Source: Kineococcus mangrovi (GTDB taxonomy: Bacteria > Actinomycetota > Actinomycetes > Actinomycetales > Kineococcaceae). From it: DNA of 64,000 nt. The translations under genes and the position numbers were made by a program. The DNA lies in contig NZ_JBGGTQ010000010.1 of the NCBI RefSeq assembly GCF_041320705.1, positions 1 through 64,000 of the forward strand. Reading direction: 5' to 3'. The notes beneath the pieces are model-generated. The model had not been told where the DNA came from. It ran no database searches and saw only the letters and a list, made by a program, of their open reading frames with translations. The stretch's first letter is position 1. Each line of letters starts with the position of its first letter. Positions 44,335-53,714 of this stretch are shown piece after piece.

Positions 44335-45105
44335 ATGGCCGTCCTGGACACGTTCTCGCTGACCGGCAAGGTCGCCCTGGTCACCGGTGGCTACCGCGGG
44401 CTGGGCCGGGCCTTCGCCCAGGCCGTCGCCGAGGCGGGCGCCGACGTCGTCGTCGCCGCCCGGAACGAGGAGGCCTCGGTGGCCGCGGCCGCCGAGATCG
44501 CCGACAGCACCGGCCGGCGCACCCTCGGCCTGCGGCTGGACGTCACCTCCCGCGCCGAGGTCGAGGCCGCCGTGGCCCGCACGACGCAGGAACTGGGCGC
44601 CCTGGACGTCCTGGTCAACAACGCCGGCACCTGCGTGCACCGCCCCGCCCTGGAGGTGACCGACGAGGAGTACGACGACGTCATCACCACCAACCTCAAG
44701 GGCGTGTGGCTGCCCAGCACCGTCGCTGCGCGCTGGATGGCCGGGCACGGCGGCGGGAGCATCGTCAACATCGGCTCCATCAGCGCCTCGATCGTCAACC
44801 GCCCGCAGCTGCAGCCGGTCTACAACGCCTCCAAGGCCGCGGTGCACCAGCTGACGAAGTCCCTGGCCGCCGAGTGGGCCCCGCTGGGCATCCGCGTCAA
44901 CGCCGTCGCCCCGGGGTACGTCAAGACGGAGATGGCACCCGTCGACCGGCCCGAGTTCCGGCGCATGTGGATCGAGGACGCGCCCATGCAGCGCTACGCC
45001 AGCCCCGAGGAGATCGCCGCCACCGTCGTCTACCTCGCCTCGGAGGCGTCGAGCTTCTCGACGGGGTCGGTGGTCGTCACCGACGGTGGGTACACGCTCT
45101 TCTGA
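44335..45105 (+). CDS. Short-chain dehydrogenase/reductase, 256 aa
   Basis: A classical SDR. The cofactor loop TGGYRGLG is at residues 17-24, NNAG at 95-98, the catalytic serine in the NIGSIS segment (145-150), and Tyr163 with Lys167 in YNASK. The C-terminal PEEIAATVVYLASEASSF and VTDGGYTLF are typical of carbohydrate/polyol SDRs such as gluconate 5-dehydrogenase. The ATG follows the dehydrogenase stop by 1 bp. A very long palindrome follows the stop and probably ends the transcript. Confidence 0.9.
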   Translation: MAVLDTFSLTGKVALVTGGYRGLGRAFAQAVAEAGADVVVAARNEEASVAAAAEIADSTGRRTLGLRLDVTSRAEVEAAVARTTQELGALDVLVNNAGTCVHRPALEVTDEEYDDVITTNLKGVWLPSTVAARWMAGHGGGSIVNIGSISASIVNRPQLQPVYNASKAAVHQLTKSLAAEWAPLGIRVNAVAPGYVKTEMAPVDRPEFRRMWIEDAPMQRYASPEEIAATVVYLASEASSFSTGSVVVTDGGYTLF

Positions 45106-45111
45106 CGCCTC

Positions 45112-45182
45112 CGCGGGTTCCGCCTCGTTGCCTCCCCGGGGCCGATCATCGGCCCCGGGGAGGCAACGAGGCGCAACCCGCG
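45112..45182. terminator. 71-nt near-perfect palindrome after the SDR gene
   Basis: Arms of 35 nt (45112-45146 and 45148-45182) pair with a single mismatch around one central base. The inner 25 bp are perfect. The stem is far longer than an ordinary terminator and begins 7 nt after the SDR stop. It would stop transcription in either direction. A second hairpin (45212-45232) follows. Confidence 0.7.
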
Positions 45183-45211
45183 CGGAGCGAGGGGGTGGGA
45201 ACAAGGGAGGA

Positions 45212-45232
45212 GGGGGTGTGGTTCACACCCCC
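45212..45232 (+). promoter_or_regulatory. 9-bp hairpin ahead of a mini-ORF
   Basis: GGGGGTGTG and CACACCCCC pair perfectly with a 3-nt loop, just after a GGGAGGAGG ribosome-site-like stretch and 3 nt before an ATG at 45236. It may be part of a leader for the symporter gene or a second terminator. Confidence 0.4.
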
Positions 45233-45235
45233 GGC

Positions 45236-45304
45236 ATGGACATGGCAGCGGACTTCACCGAGCGGCTCCACATCGACCTCGGACGGGCGCAGAGCGCCAG
45301 GTAG
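45236..45304 (+). CDS. Possible 22-aa leader peptide upstream of the symporter
   Basis: ATG at 45236 to TAG at 45302-45304 encodes 22 residues beginning MDMAADFTERLHIDLG. It stands between two hairpins and the symporter start at 45353. It has no recognisable family. It may be a leader, a remnant of a longer gene, or chance. Confidence 0.2.
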   Translation: MDMAADFTERLHIDLGRAQSAR

Positions 45305-45352
45305 CGGCGGGGCACGACCCTTCCCGCCACCCCGTCGTCCCTGGAGTTCCCT

Positions 45353-46654
45353 GTGCTCACCCGCCTGCGCCGCACGCCCTTCGGCGTGCAGGTCCTCATC
45401 GGTCTCGTCCTCGGCATCGCGCTCGGCGCGCTCGCCCGCTCGATGGGCGGCACCGACGAGGACCCCAACTGGCTCACCACCACCCTGACCACCGTCGGGT
45501 CGATCTTCGTCACCATGCTGCGGACCCTCGTGCCGCCGTTGGTCGTGCTCGCCGTGCTCACCTCGATCGCCAACCTGCGCGAGGTGACGAACGCCGCACG
45601 GCTGGCCTGGCAGACGCTGCTGTGGTTCGCGATCACCGCGCTCGTCGCCGTCGGCATCGGGATGGGCATCGGCGTGCTCACCGACCCCGGCGTCCGGTCC
45701 TCGGTGTCGGCCGGCGCGGTGGAGGACCCGTCCTCGACGGGGTCCTGGCTGGACTTCCTGCAAGGCATCGTCCCGACCAACATCCTCGGTCTGCAGGCCT
45801 CCAACGGCTCCAGCGGCATCTCGCTGAACTTCAACGTCCTGCAGCTCCTCGTCGTCGCCGTGGTGCTCGGCATCGCCGTCCTGAAGGTCGGGGAGAAGGC
45901 CGAACCCGTGCTGACCTTCGCCCGCTCGGCCCTGGCCATCGTCCAGACCGTGCTGTGGTGGGTCATCCGGCTCGCCCCGATCGGCACCGTCGGTCTGCTC
46001 GGCCGGGCCGTGGCCACCTACGGGTGGGACGCGCTCAGCCCGCTGGCCGTCTTCGTGATCGACATCTACGTCGGCCTGGCACTCGTGCTGTTCGTCGTGT
46101 ACCCGGTGCTGCTGAAGGCCCACGGCCTGCGCGTGCGCAGCTTCGCCGCCGGGGTGTGGCCGGCGACCCAGCTCGGGTTCGTCTCCCGCTCCTCGATCGG
46201 CACCCTGCCGGTGACGCAGCGCGTCACCGAGGGCCTGGGTGTCCCGCGGTCCTACGCCTCCTTCGCGGTGCCGCTGGGCGCCACGACGAAGATGGACGGC
46301 TGCGCCGCGATCTACCCGGCCCTGGCCGCGATCTTCGTCGCCGGCTTCTTCGGGATCGACCTGTCGATCACCGACTACGTGCTCATCGCGTTCGTGTCCG
46401 TCGTGGGGTCGGCCGCTACGGCCGGCCTGACGGGGGCGACCGTCATGCTCACGCTGACGCTGTCGACGCTGGGTCTGCCGCTGGCCGGGGTGGGGCTGCT
46501 GCTGGCCATCGACCCGATCCTGGACATGGGCCGCACCGCGGTGAACGTCACCGGGCAGGCGCTCGTCCCGACGATCGTGGCCAAGCGGGAGGGCATGCTG
46601 GACCTGGCCCGCTTCCGCGACCGGCACGGCGTGCGCGAGACCGTGCCCGCCTGA
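45353..46654 (+). CDS. Dicarboxylate/amino acid:cation symporter (DAACS), 433 aa
   Basis: A GltP/DctA-type transporter that takes up C4-dicarboxylates or acidic amino acids with H+ or Na+. There are about eight membrane helices and two re-entrant loops. The hairpin-1 serine motif is SRSSIGTLPVT (about residue 280), TTKMDGCAAIYPA corresponds to the cation-binding TM7, and the substrate-binding TM8 has DPILDMGRTAVNVTG (about residue 385). The conserved Asp, Arg and Asn are all present. The GTG at 45353 has GGAG upstream. It is convergent with truB, with a strong terminator between. Confidence 0.92.
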   Translation: MLTRLRRTPFGVQVLIGLVLGIALGALARSMGGTDEDPNWLTTTLTTVGSIFVTMLRTLVPPLVVLAVLTSIANLREVTNAARLAWQTLLWFAITALVAVGIGMGIGVLTDPGVRSSVSAGAVEDPSSTGSWLDFLQGIVPTNILGLQASNGSSGISLNFNVLQLLVVAVVLGIAVLKVGEKAEPVLTFARSALAIVQTVLWWVIRLAPIGTVGLLGRAVATYGWDALSPLAVFVIDIYVGLALVLFVVYPVLLKAHGLRVRSFAAGVWPATQLGFVSRSSIGTLPVTQRVTEGLGVPRSYASFAVPLGATTKMDGCAAIYPALAAIFVAGFFGIDLSITDYVLIAFVSVVGSAATAGLTGATVMLTLTLSTLGLPLAGVGLLLAIDPILDMGRTAVNVTGQALVPTIVAKREGMLDLARFRDRHGVRETVPA

Positions 46655-46696
46655 CGCCCCCGCCCGACGCCTGGGGCGTCCGGCACCCGCTGCGCC

Positions 46697-46739
46697 GAGG
46701 GCCCGACCCGGGGACGCACCGTCCCGGGGCCGGGCCCTC
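46697..46739. terminator. Bidirectional hairpin terminator
   Basis: Arms 46697-46716 and 46720-46739 pair over 20 positions with two mismatches and a 3-nt loop, exactly between the convergent symporter and truB genes. Confidence 0.75.
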
Positions 46740-46742
46740 GCG

Positions 46743-47627
46743 CTACCCGGCGGCGGCCAGGACGAGCAACGGCTTCGCCCCGCGCGGGGTGTCGCCGACG
46801 AGCGCGACGAGCGTCCCGTCGGGGGCGAAGGCCCCGACCGGACCCTCCTGGCCCGAGGCGGGCAGGAACCCCCCGTGCGCCAGGCTCCCCGCCTCCCGCT
46901 CGTCGACCTCGCGCACCGGGAACAGGCGCCGGGCGACCGCGGCGAGCGGTTCCACCCGGGGCTGGGCCTCCACCTGCTCCAGCGTGCGGGCCTCCGCCAG
47001 CGTGAACGGCCCCGAGCGGGTGCGGCGCAACGCCGTCAGGTGACCGCCGACGCCGAGGGCGCGGCCGAGGTCGCGGGCCAGGGCGCGGACGTAGGTGCCG
47101 CTGGAGACCTCGACGACGACGTCGAGGTCCAGGAACCCCTGGTCGAACCGGCGGTCCAGCACCTCGAAGCGGGAGACCGTCACCGGCCGGGGCGCCAGGT
47201 CGACGTCCTGCCCGCCCCGGACCCGGGCGTAGCTGCGCCGGCCGTCGACCTTGATGGCGCTGACCGAGCTCGGGACCTGCTGGATCGGCCCCGTGAGGGC
47301 CTCGACGGCCGCGGCGAGGGCGTCGTCGGCGACGTCCGTCGCGTCCACCGCGTCCCCCAGGGGTTCGCCCTCGGCGTCGTCGGTGACGGTCGCGACGCCG
47401 AGCCGGATCGTGGCCGTGTAGGCCTTGTCGTGGGCGACGAGGTGGGTGAGGAACTTCGTGCCCCGGTTCGCGCCGAGGACGAGGACGCCCGTCGCGGCGG
47501 GGTCCAGCGTCCCGGCGTGCCCGACGCGGCGCGTCGAGAGCAGCCGGCGGCACCGGCCCACGACGTCGTGGCTGGTCCAGCCCGCCGGTTTGTCGACGAC
47601 GAGGATGCCGTCCCCCACGCCGCTCAC
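46743..47627 (-). CDS. truB: tRNA pseudouridine(55) synthase, 294 aa
   Basis: Makes pseudouridine 55 in the T-loop of tRNAs. The catalytic Asp42 lies in GHAGTLDPAATGVL. DKPAGWTSHDVV, the DKAYTATIRLGVAT strand and the C-terminal PUA-like part are present. The GTG at 47627 gives the standard start. It is the last gene of the rimP-to-truB operon; ribF, which usually follows, has been displaced by the pgi-to-symporter block. Confidence 0.95.
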   Translation of the reverse strand: MSGVGDGILVVDKPAGWTSHDVVGRCRRLLSTRRVGHAGTLDPAATGVLVLGANRGTKFLTHLVAHDKAYTATIRLGVATVTDDAEGEPLGDAVDATDVADDALAAAVEALTGPIQQVPSSVSAIKVDGRRSYARVRGGQDVDLAPRPVTVSRFEVLDRRFDQGFLDLDVVVEVSSGTYVRALARDLGRALGVGGHLTALRRTRSGPFTLAEARTLEQVEAQPRVEPLAAVARRLFPVREVDEREAGSLAHGGFLPASGQEGPVGAFAPDGTLVALVGDTPRGAKPLLVLAAAG

Positions 47628-47721
47628 GGGAGCACCTGCGCGGTGGGGGTCGGCACGGGGCGGGGGCGGTGGGGACGGTTCGGCACGGGAGCAGCATGCC
47701 CTGTCCCGGCGGGCGGTCCGG

Positions 47722-48237
47722 TCAGGGGAACGGCTCGAACACCGACTGCGCGAAGCCGAACAGCACGACGACGAGCACCAGGAAGGCCGCTCCGACGGCG
47801 GCCACGACGATCCCGCCCGCCCCGCGCCCGAGGACCGAGCCGCCCTCGGCGAGCACGTGCGCCCGGTCGGGGTCGGCGGGGTCGTAGACGACCTGCGCCG
47901 GTCGACCGGGCACGAAGGACTTGTTCCAGACCTGCTCGCCCACGACGGTCACCTCGCGGCCGGCGGCCTCGAAGCGCACCACGGGCGAGAACGTCATGCG
48001 GTGCTCGTGGTGGCTGGTGATCCGGTTGTCCACCACCGTCCCGGTCGTGGTGACGCCCTCGGTGCCCAGGCGCACCGCGTCCCGGGACCGGCGGCGGGCG
48101 CGCACCGCGGCCCGGACCCCGCCGAGGGCGACGGCCACGCCGAGGAGCAGCAGCAGCGCGAAGAGGACGAGGAAGAACGTGGGGACGCCGTCGCCGGCGC
48201 CCCCACCCGGGTCAGGGAGGGGGAACTGCGGATCCAC
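47722..48237 (-). CDS. DUF3592 membrane protein, 171 aa
   Basis: Two membrane helices (about residues 17-40 and 140-163) flank a beta-rich extracytoplasmic domain of the DUF3592 type (VTTTGTVVDNRITSHHEHRMTFSPVVRFEAAG, then the GRPAQVVYDPADPDRAHV box). Function is unknown. The GTG at 48237 lies 23 bp after the rbfA stop. This place is often taken by a DHH-family oligoribonuclease (NrnA) gene in other actinobacteria, which is not found here. Confidence 0.8.
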   Translation of the reverse strand: MDPQFPLPDPGGGAGDGVPTFFLVLFALLLLLGVAVALGGVRAAVRARRRSRDAVRLGTEGVTTTGTVVDNRITSHHEHRMTFSPVVRFEAAGREVTVVGEQVWNKSFVPGRPAQVVYDPADPDRAHVLAEGGSVLGRGAGGIVVAAVGAAFLVLVVVLFGFAQSVFEPFP

Positions 48238-48260
48238 CCCTCCACAGTGCCACCGGGAGG

Positions 48261-48785
48261 TCAGCCGCGGGCGACGTTCGCCGAGGCGTCGTCCCCGTCG
48301 CCGTCCTCCACCTCGTCCAGGTCGTCGTCCCGCTCGCCCAGGTCGTCGTCCCAGGCGTCGTCGTGCTCGGCGGGCTTGCGGTACGGGTCGGCCTCGCCGG
48401 CGGGCTCCGCCCCGGCCGCGAGGGCGGCGACGCGGGCGTCCTGCTCGGCGGCCTTGGACAGCAGGTCGGTGATCTGCTGGGCCGTCTCGGGCACCTCGTC
48501 GGCGGTGAAGGTCAGCGTCGGGGTGAGCCGGATGCCGGTGCGCTTGCCGACCTCCGAGCGCAGCACGCCCTTGGCCGATTCCAGCGCCGCCTTCGTCCCG
48601 GCCTTCTCCTCCTCGGAGCCGAACACGGTGTAGTAGAGCGTCGCGTGCTGCAGGTCGTTCGTCACCCGGGCGTCGGTGATCGTCACGAACCCCAGGCGGG
48701 GGTCCTTGACGCGCTTCTCCAGCGCGTCGGCGACGACGACCTTGATGCGGTCGGCGAGCTTGCGGGCACGAGTGGGATCCGCCAC
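48261..48785 (-). CDS. rbfA: 30S ribosome-binding factor RbfA, 174 aa
   Basis: A KH-type factor for late 30S maturation and cold adaptation. Residues 1-115 carry the domain (ADRIKVVVADALEKRVKDPRLGFVTITD, ATLYYTVFG). Residues 120-174 are a strongly acidic tail with many Asp pairs, longer than in the typical protein. The GTG at 48785 has AGGAG. It lies in the nusA-infB-rbfA-truB operon. Confidence 0.93.
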   Translation of the reverse strand: MADPTRARKLADRIKVVVADALEKRVKDPRLGFVTITDARVTNDLQHATLYYTVFGSEEEKAGTKAALESAKGVLRSEVGKRTGIRLTPTLTFTADEVPETAQQITDLLSKAAEQDARVAALAAGAEPAGEADPYRKPAEHDDAWDDDLGERDDDLDEVEDGDGDDASANVARG

Positions 48786-48829
48786 GGGGAACTCCTGCAG
48801 GGTCGGGATCGAGCGTCCGGCACCGGTCC

Positions 48830-49123
48830 TCAGTCCTTGGAGGACAGGGACTGGCGCCGGGCGGAGAGGATCTGGAACTCCGGGTGCGCCGCGACGAGGC
48901 GTTCGCACCGGTCGAGCACGTCGGTGCAGCGCGCGGCGTCGGCGGCCACCACGGCGACCGCGACCTCGGCCCGCCGGTGCAGGTCGAGGTGGCCGGTCTC
49001 GGCCGCGGCGACCTCGAAGGTGCGGCGCAGCTCGGCGACCAGGGGCCGCACGAGGCTGCGCTTGCCCTTGAGGGAGTGGACGTCGCCGAGGAGCAGGTCG
49101 ACGGTGAGCGTTGCTGTGAACAT
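48830..49123 (-). CDS. DUF503 protein, 97 aa
   Basis: A small alpha/beta protein of the YlxP/DUF503 family: FTATLTVDLLLGDVHSLKGKRSLVRPLVAELRRTFEVAAAETG and a C-terminal helix. Members lie between infB and rbfA in many Gram-positive bacteria and may assist ribosome biogenesis, but no activity is established. The ATG at 49123 is the family start; an upstream in-frame start lacks support. Confidence 0.88.
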   Translation of the reverse strand: MFTATLTVDLLLGDVHSLKGKRSLVRPLVAELRRTFEVAAAETGHLDLHRRAEVAVAVVAADAARCTDVLDRCERLVAAHPEFQILSARRQSLSSKD

Positions 49124-49157
49124 GGGGTGAGGGGGTGACCGCCGGGTCGTGCGCGGG

Positions 49158-52100
49158 TCAGTTCCGCGCCTTCTCCTGCATCTCGAACGTCTCGATGACG
49201 TCGTCGACCTGAAGGTCGTTGAACGATCCGAGGCCGATACCGCACTCGTAGCCCTCGCGGACCTCGGTGGCGTCGTCCTTGAACCGTCGCAGCGACTCGA
49301 TGGCGAGGTTGTCCCCGTGCACGACACCGCGGCGCAGCACGCGCGCCTTGGTGTTGCGACGGATGAGTCCCGACCGGACGAGGCAGCCGGCGATGTTGCC
49401 GAACTTCGACGAGCGGAAGACCTCGCGGATCTCCGCCGTGCCGAGCTGGACCTCCTCGTACTCCGGCTTGAGCATCCCCTTGAGGGAGGCCTCGACGTCC
49501 TCGATCGCCTGGTAGATGACCGAGTAGAACCGGATGTCGACGCCCTCGCGGTCGGCGAACTCCTTGGTCTGCTGCTCCGGGCGCACGTTGAACCCGATGA
49601 TGATCGCGTTCGAGGCGACGGCGAGGTTGACGTTGTTCTTCGTCACCGCACCGACACCGCGGTCGATCACGCGCAGCTCGACCTCGTCGCCGACGTCGAT
49701 CTTGTAGAGCGCGTCCTCGAGGGCCTCGACCGACCCCGCCCCGTCACCCTTGAGGATGAGGTTGAGGGTCTCGACCTTGCCCTGCTCCAGCGCCTTGGTG
49801 AAGTCCTCCAGCGAGATCTTCTTGCGCGCCTTCGCCAGCGATGCGCTCCGCTCGGCGGCGTCGCGCTTCTCCGCGATCTGCCGGGCGGTCCGGTCGTCGG
49901 GCGCGGCGAGGAAGGTGTCCCCGGCCCCCGGCACCGACGTCAGCCCGAGGACCTGGACCGGACGCGACGGGGTTGCGACATCGATGGAGTCGCCGTTCTC
50001 GTCGATCATCGCGCGGACGCGCCCGTAACCGGTGCCGGCGACGATCGCGTCACCGACGCGCAGCGTCCCGGACTGGACCAGGACGGTGGCGACGGGACCG
50101 CGGCCCTTGTCGAGGTTGCCCTCGATCGCGACACCGCGCGCGTCCTTGTCCGGGTTCGCGCGCAGGTCCAGCGAGGCGTCGGCGGTGAGCAGGACGGCCT
50201 CGAGGAGGTCGTCCAGGCCCATGCCCTGCTTCGCGGACACGTTGACGAACATCGTGTCGCCGCCGTACTCCTCGGCCACGAGGTTGTACTCGGTGAGCTG
50301 CTGCCGGACCTTGTCCGGGTTCGCGCCCTCCTTGTCGACCTTGTTGACCGCCACGACGATCGGGACGTCCGCCGCCTGGGCGTGGTTGAGCGCCTCGACG
50401 GTCTGCGGCATCACGCCGTCGTCGGCCGCCACCACGAGGATGGCGATGTCCGTCACCTTCGCCCCACGGGCACGCATGGCCGTGAAGGCCTCGTGACCCG
50501 GGGTGTCGATGAACGTGATGGGACGCTCGATGCCCTCGTGCGACTTGGCGACCTGGTAGGCACCGATGTGCTGGGTGATGCCACCGGCCTCCTTCGCCAC
50601 GACGTCGGAGGAGCGGATCGCGTCGAGCAGCTTCGTCTTCCCGTGGTCGACGTGACCCATGACGGTGACGACCGGGGGACGCGCCTGCAGCTCCTCGTCG
50701 CCCTCGGCCTCGAGCTCGGCGTCGAGGTCGATGGAGAAGCCCGCGAGCAGCTCGCGCTCCTCGTCCTCGGGCGAGACGACCTCGATGACGTAACCGAGCT
50801 CCTGGCCGAGCACCTGGAAGGTGTCCTCGTCCAGGGACGCGGTGGCGGTGACCATCTCGCCCAGGTGGAAGAGGATCGTCACCAGCGCCGCGGGGTCGGC
50901 GTCGATGCGGTCGGCGAAGTCGCTGACCGAGGCGCCGCGCCGGATGCGGACGACGGTCGAGCCGTCACCGCGCCGGACGGAGACGCCGCCGACCGACGGC
51001 GCCGCCATCGCCTCGAACTCCTGGCGCTTGGCGCGCTTGGACTTGCGGCCCTTGGCCGGCTTGCCGCCGGCGCGGCCGAACGCGCCCTGGGTGCCGCCGC
51101 GGTTGCCCGGACGACCACCACCACCGGGACGACCGGCGAAGCCGCCGCCACCGGGACCACCGGGACGACCGGCGTACCCGCCGCCGCCACCGCGGCCACC
51201 ACCGGGGCCACCACGGCCCGGCGCACCGGGACGACCGGCACCGGCACCGGGACGGCCGACCGTCGGGCGCGCGGGCATCATGCCGGGGTTCGGACGCGGG
51301 CCACCGGGGCGAGGACCACCCGGACCGGCCGGACCCGGGCGGGGACCGCCCTGCGGGCGCGGCATGCCCTGGTTGGCCGCGAAGGGGTTGTTGCCCGGAC
51401 GCGGGCCACCCTGCGGGCGCGGCATGCCCTGGCTGGTCGCGAAGGGGTTGTTGCCCGGACGCGGCGAACCGCCACCGGGACGGGGCGCACCACCGGGAGC
51501 ACCGGCACCGGGACGACCCTGGCGCTCGCCCTGGGGACGGTCGCCCTGCGGGCGGTCGCCGCGCGGACGGTCGCCACCGGGGCGCTCGGCACGCTCGGGA
51601 CGCTCACCGCGGTCCGGACGCGGACCCCGCGCACCGGGACCGCCGGGGCCACCCTGGCCGGGGGCACCCGGACGGGCGCCGGGACCACCGGGGCCGGGAC
51701 GGGCCCCCGGACGGGGGCCCTGGCCGGGACCGCCGGAGGACGGCGGGGTGGACGGACGGGCACCCGGGGTCGGGCGCTGTCCGGGCGTCGCCGGCCGCTG
51801 GGGGGCGGGACGCTCGGCCGGGGCGCTCGGCGGGGCCTGGAACGCCGGACCGGAGGCCGCCGCGGGTGCGGGGGCGGCCGGAGCCGACGGGGCGGGTGCC
51901 GCAGCCGGCGCGGGCGCCGACGGGGCGGGTGCACCGGCGGAGGGCGCCGGGCGCGCGGGCGCCGGAGCCGGGGGCGCCGACGGGCGGGCCGACGGCGCGG
52001 GGCCCGGACGGGCACCGCTCGGGACGCGCGGACCCGGCTTCACCGCCGGACCCGGCCGGGCGGCGCCGGCGCCGCCCTCGGTGGGGAACTTGTCCTTCAG

Positions 52101-52235
52101 CCGCCGGATGACCGGCGGTTCGACGGTCGAGCTCGCGGAACGCACGAACTCACCCATCTCCTTGAGCGTGGCCAGCACGACCTTGCTCTCGACTCCGAAC
52201 TCCTTGGCGAGCTCGTAGACCCGGACCTTCGCCAC
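49158..52235 (-). CDS. infB: Translation initiation factor IF-2, 1,025 aa
   Basis: The GTPase that places initiator tRNA on the 30S subunit. The N-terminal IF2N motif ([30 protein letters not shown]) is followed by about 350 residues rich in Pro, Gly, Arg and Ala, then a second IF2N-like segment. The G domain has GHVDHGKTK near residue 525 and NKVDKEG near 630, followed by domains II-IV. It is longer than E. coli IF-2 because of the linker, which contains a 60-bp tandem duplication. The GTG at 52235 has GGAGAG upstream. Confidence 0.97.
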   Translation of the reverse strand: MAKVRVYELAKEFGVESKVVLATLKEMGEFVRSASSTVEPPVIRRLKDKFPTEGGAGAARPGPAVKPGPRVPSGARPGPAPSARPSAPPAPAPARPAPSAGAPAPSAPAPAAAPAPSAPAAPAPAAASGPAFQAPPSAPAERPAPQRPATPGQRPTPGARPSTPPSSGGPGQGPRPGARPGPGGPGARPGAPGQGGPGGPGARGPRPDRGERPERAERPGGDRPRGDRPQGDRPQGERQGRPGAGAPGGAPRPGGGSPRPGNNPFATSQGMPRPQGGPRPGNNPFAANQGMPRPQGGPRPGPAGPGGPRPGGPRPNPGMMPARPTVGRPGAGAGRPGAPGRGGPGGGRGGGGGYAGRPGGPGGGGFAGRPGGGGRPGNRGGTQGAFGRAGGKPAKGRKSKRAKRQEFEAMAAPSVGGVSVRRGDGSTVVRIRRGASVSDFADRIDADPAALVTILFHLGEMVTATASLDEDTFQVLGQELGYVIEVVSPEDEERELLAGFSIDLDAELEAEGDEELQARPPVVTVMGHVDHGKTKLLDAIRSSDVVAKEAGGITQHIGAYQVAKSHEGIERPITFIDTPGHEAFTAMRARGAKVTDIAILVVAADDGVMPQTVEALNHAQAADVPIVVAVNKVDKEGANPDKVRQQLTEYNLVAEEYGGDTMFVNVSAKQGMGLDDLLEAVLLTADASLDLRANPDKDARGVAIEGNLDKGRGPVATVLVQSGTLRVGDAIVAGTGYGRVRAMIDENGDSIDVATPSRPVQVLGLTSVPGAGDTFLAAPDDRTARQIAEKRDAAERSASLAKARKKISLEDFTKALEQGKVETLNLILKGDGAGSVEALEDALYKIDVGDEVELRVIDRGVGAVTKNNVNLAVASNAIIIGFNVRPEQQTKEFADREGVDIRFYSVIYQAIEDVEASLKGMLKPEYEEVQLGTAEIREVFRSSKFGNIAGCLVRSGLIRRNTKARVLRRGVVHGDNLAIESLRRFKDDATEVREGYECGIGLGSFNDLQVDDVIETFEMQEKARN
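51351..51464 (-). repeat. 60-bp tandem duplication inside infB
   Basis: Two units of 60 bp (starting at 51351 and 51411) are nearly identical over 54 bp. They encode the repeated segment RPGNNPFA[12 protein letters not shown] of the IF-2 linker. Confidence 0.8.
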
Positions 52236-52326
52236 ATCTCTCCTGTCTCGGTCCGGGCTCGTCTCTACCGGGCGCGGACCGTCATCAGTCGGGGGGATTC
52301 ATCGCTGGAGACTCATCGGGTGCTCA

Positions 52327-52626
52327 TCAGCTGTTCGACCCGCTCTCATCGGTGGTGGTGGACACGACGGCCTCGTGCGGGCACGAGTCCAGGTAGGACC
52401 GTACTCCCGAGGTGTCGAGGGGAGCCGTCCGGCGCAACGCCCGGGACCAGGCCCGGCGCTTGTCCGCCAGCTCCAGGCACGTGGTGCTCTCGTGCAACCA
52501 CGCGCCCCTGCCGGGGAGCCGGCGACGCACGTCGACGAGGAGGACTCCCGCCTCGTCCGGTGCGACGACGACTCTCAGCAGCGACGACCGGCCGTCCCGG
52601 CGGCGGCACCCGACGCACGTGCGCAC
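52327..52626 (-). CDS. YlxR (DUF448) RNA-binding protein, 99 aa
   Basis: A small basic nucleic-acid-binding protein with the family's N-terminal [10 protein letters not shown] and the GRGAWLH strand. YlxR lies between nusA and infB in Gram-positive bacteria. In one studied species it affects RNase P or transcription, but its role is not general knowledge. The GTG at 52626 is used. A possible promoter, TAGACT (52697-52702, minus strand), lies between it and nusA. Confidence 0.9.
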   Translation of the reverse strand: MRTCVGCRRRDGRSSLLRVVVAPDEAGVLLVDVRRRLPGRGAWLHESTTCLELADKRRAWSRALRRTAPLDTSGVRSYLDSCPHEAVVSTTTDESGSNS

Positions 52627-52712
52627 CGGAGGGCGCAGGGCGTGCTCGGACCGCCGGTCGGTGTGACCGGTCGCAGGCAGTGTAACGATGGGGAGAGTCT
52701 AGCCCTTCCCGC

Positions 52713-53714
52713 TCAGGCCTCGCCCGCCTGCTCACCGGCCCGGGTGTCGGGGCGGATGTCGATGCGCCAGCCCGTCAGCTTGGCGGCGAGGCGGGCGTTC
52801 TGCCCCTCCTTGCCGATGGCCAGGGACAGCTGGTAATCCGGCACCACGACCCGGGCCGAGCGCGCGGCGAGGTCCACGACCTCCACCGACGTCACCCGCG
52901 CCGGCGACAGCGCGTTGGCCACGAAGCGGGCGGGTTCCTCGTCGAAGTCGACGATGTCGATCTTCTCCCCGCGCAGCTCCGACATCACCGCGCGCACGCG
53001 CTGACCCACCGGACCGATGCAGGCGCCCTTGGCGTTGACCCCCGGCCGCGTGGCGCGCACCGCCATCTTCGAGCGGTGACCGGCCTCGCGCGAGAGCGCG
53101 GTGATCTGCACGGTGCCGTCGGCGATCTCGGGGACCTCGAGCGCGAAGAGCTTGCGCACGAGCTGCGGGTGGGAACGGCTGAGGACGACCTGCGGGCCCT
53201 TGGGGCCCTTCTTGACGCTCACGACGAAGCAGCGCAGCCGCGAGCCGTGCTCGTACTTCTCCCCCGGCACCTGCTCGGCCGGGGGCAGCACGCCCTCGAG
53301 GGTGCCGAGGTCGACCTGGACCACGCGCGGGTCCCGGCCCTGCTGGACGACGCCGGAGACGATCTCGCCCTCGGTGCCGGCGAACTCGCCGAGCACCGCG
53401 TCGTCCTCGGCGTCGCGCAGGCGCTGCAGGATGACCTGGCGGGCCGTGGTCGCCGCGATCCGGCCGAAGCCGCTCGGCGTGTCGTCGAACTCGCCGACGA
53501 CGGCGCCCTCGTCGTCGCGCTCCTTGGCCAGCACCCGCACCTCACCGGTGCCGCGGTCCAGCTCGACCCGGGCGTCGGGGTGCGCCTTGTGGTCGGCGTG
53601 CTCGGTGCGGTGGTAGGCCACGAGCAGCGCCTGCTCGATCGCCCGCACGAGCGTCTCGAAGGGGATCTCGCGGTCCCGCTCCAGCATCCGCAGGGCGGCC
53701 ATGTCGATGTTCAC
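52713..53714 (-). CDS. nusA: Transcription factor NusA, 333 aa
   Basis: A transcription elongation, pausing and antitermination factor. The N-terminal polymerase-binding domain ([29 protein letters not shown]) is followed by S1 (about 130-195) and two KH domains ([45 protein letters not shown]). The extra C-terminal repeats of the E. coli protein are absent, as is normal here. The GTG at 53714 overlaps the rimP stop by 4 bp (GTGA). Confidence 0.96.
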   Translation of the reverse strand: MNIDMAALRMLERDREIPFETLVRAIEQALLVAYHRTEHADHKAHPDARVELDRGTGEVRVLAKERDDEGAVVGEFDDTPSGFGRIAATTARQVILQRLRDAEDDAVLGEFAGTEGEIVSGVVQQGRDPRVVQVDLGTLEGVLPPAEQVPGEKYEHGSRLRCFVVSVKKGPKGPQVVLSRSHPQLVRKLFALEVPEIADGTVQITALSREAGHRSKMAVRATRPGVNAKGACIGPVGQRVRAVMSELRGEKIDIVDFDEEPARFVANALSPARVTSVEVVDLAARSARVVVPDYQLSLAIGKEGQNARLAAKLTGWRIDIRPDTRAGEQAGEA

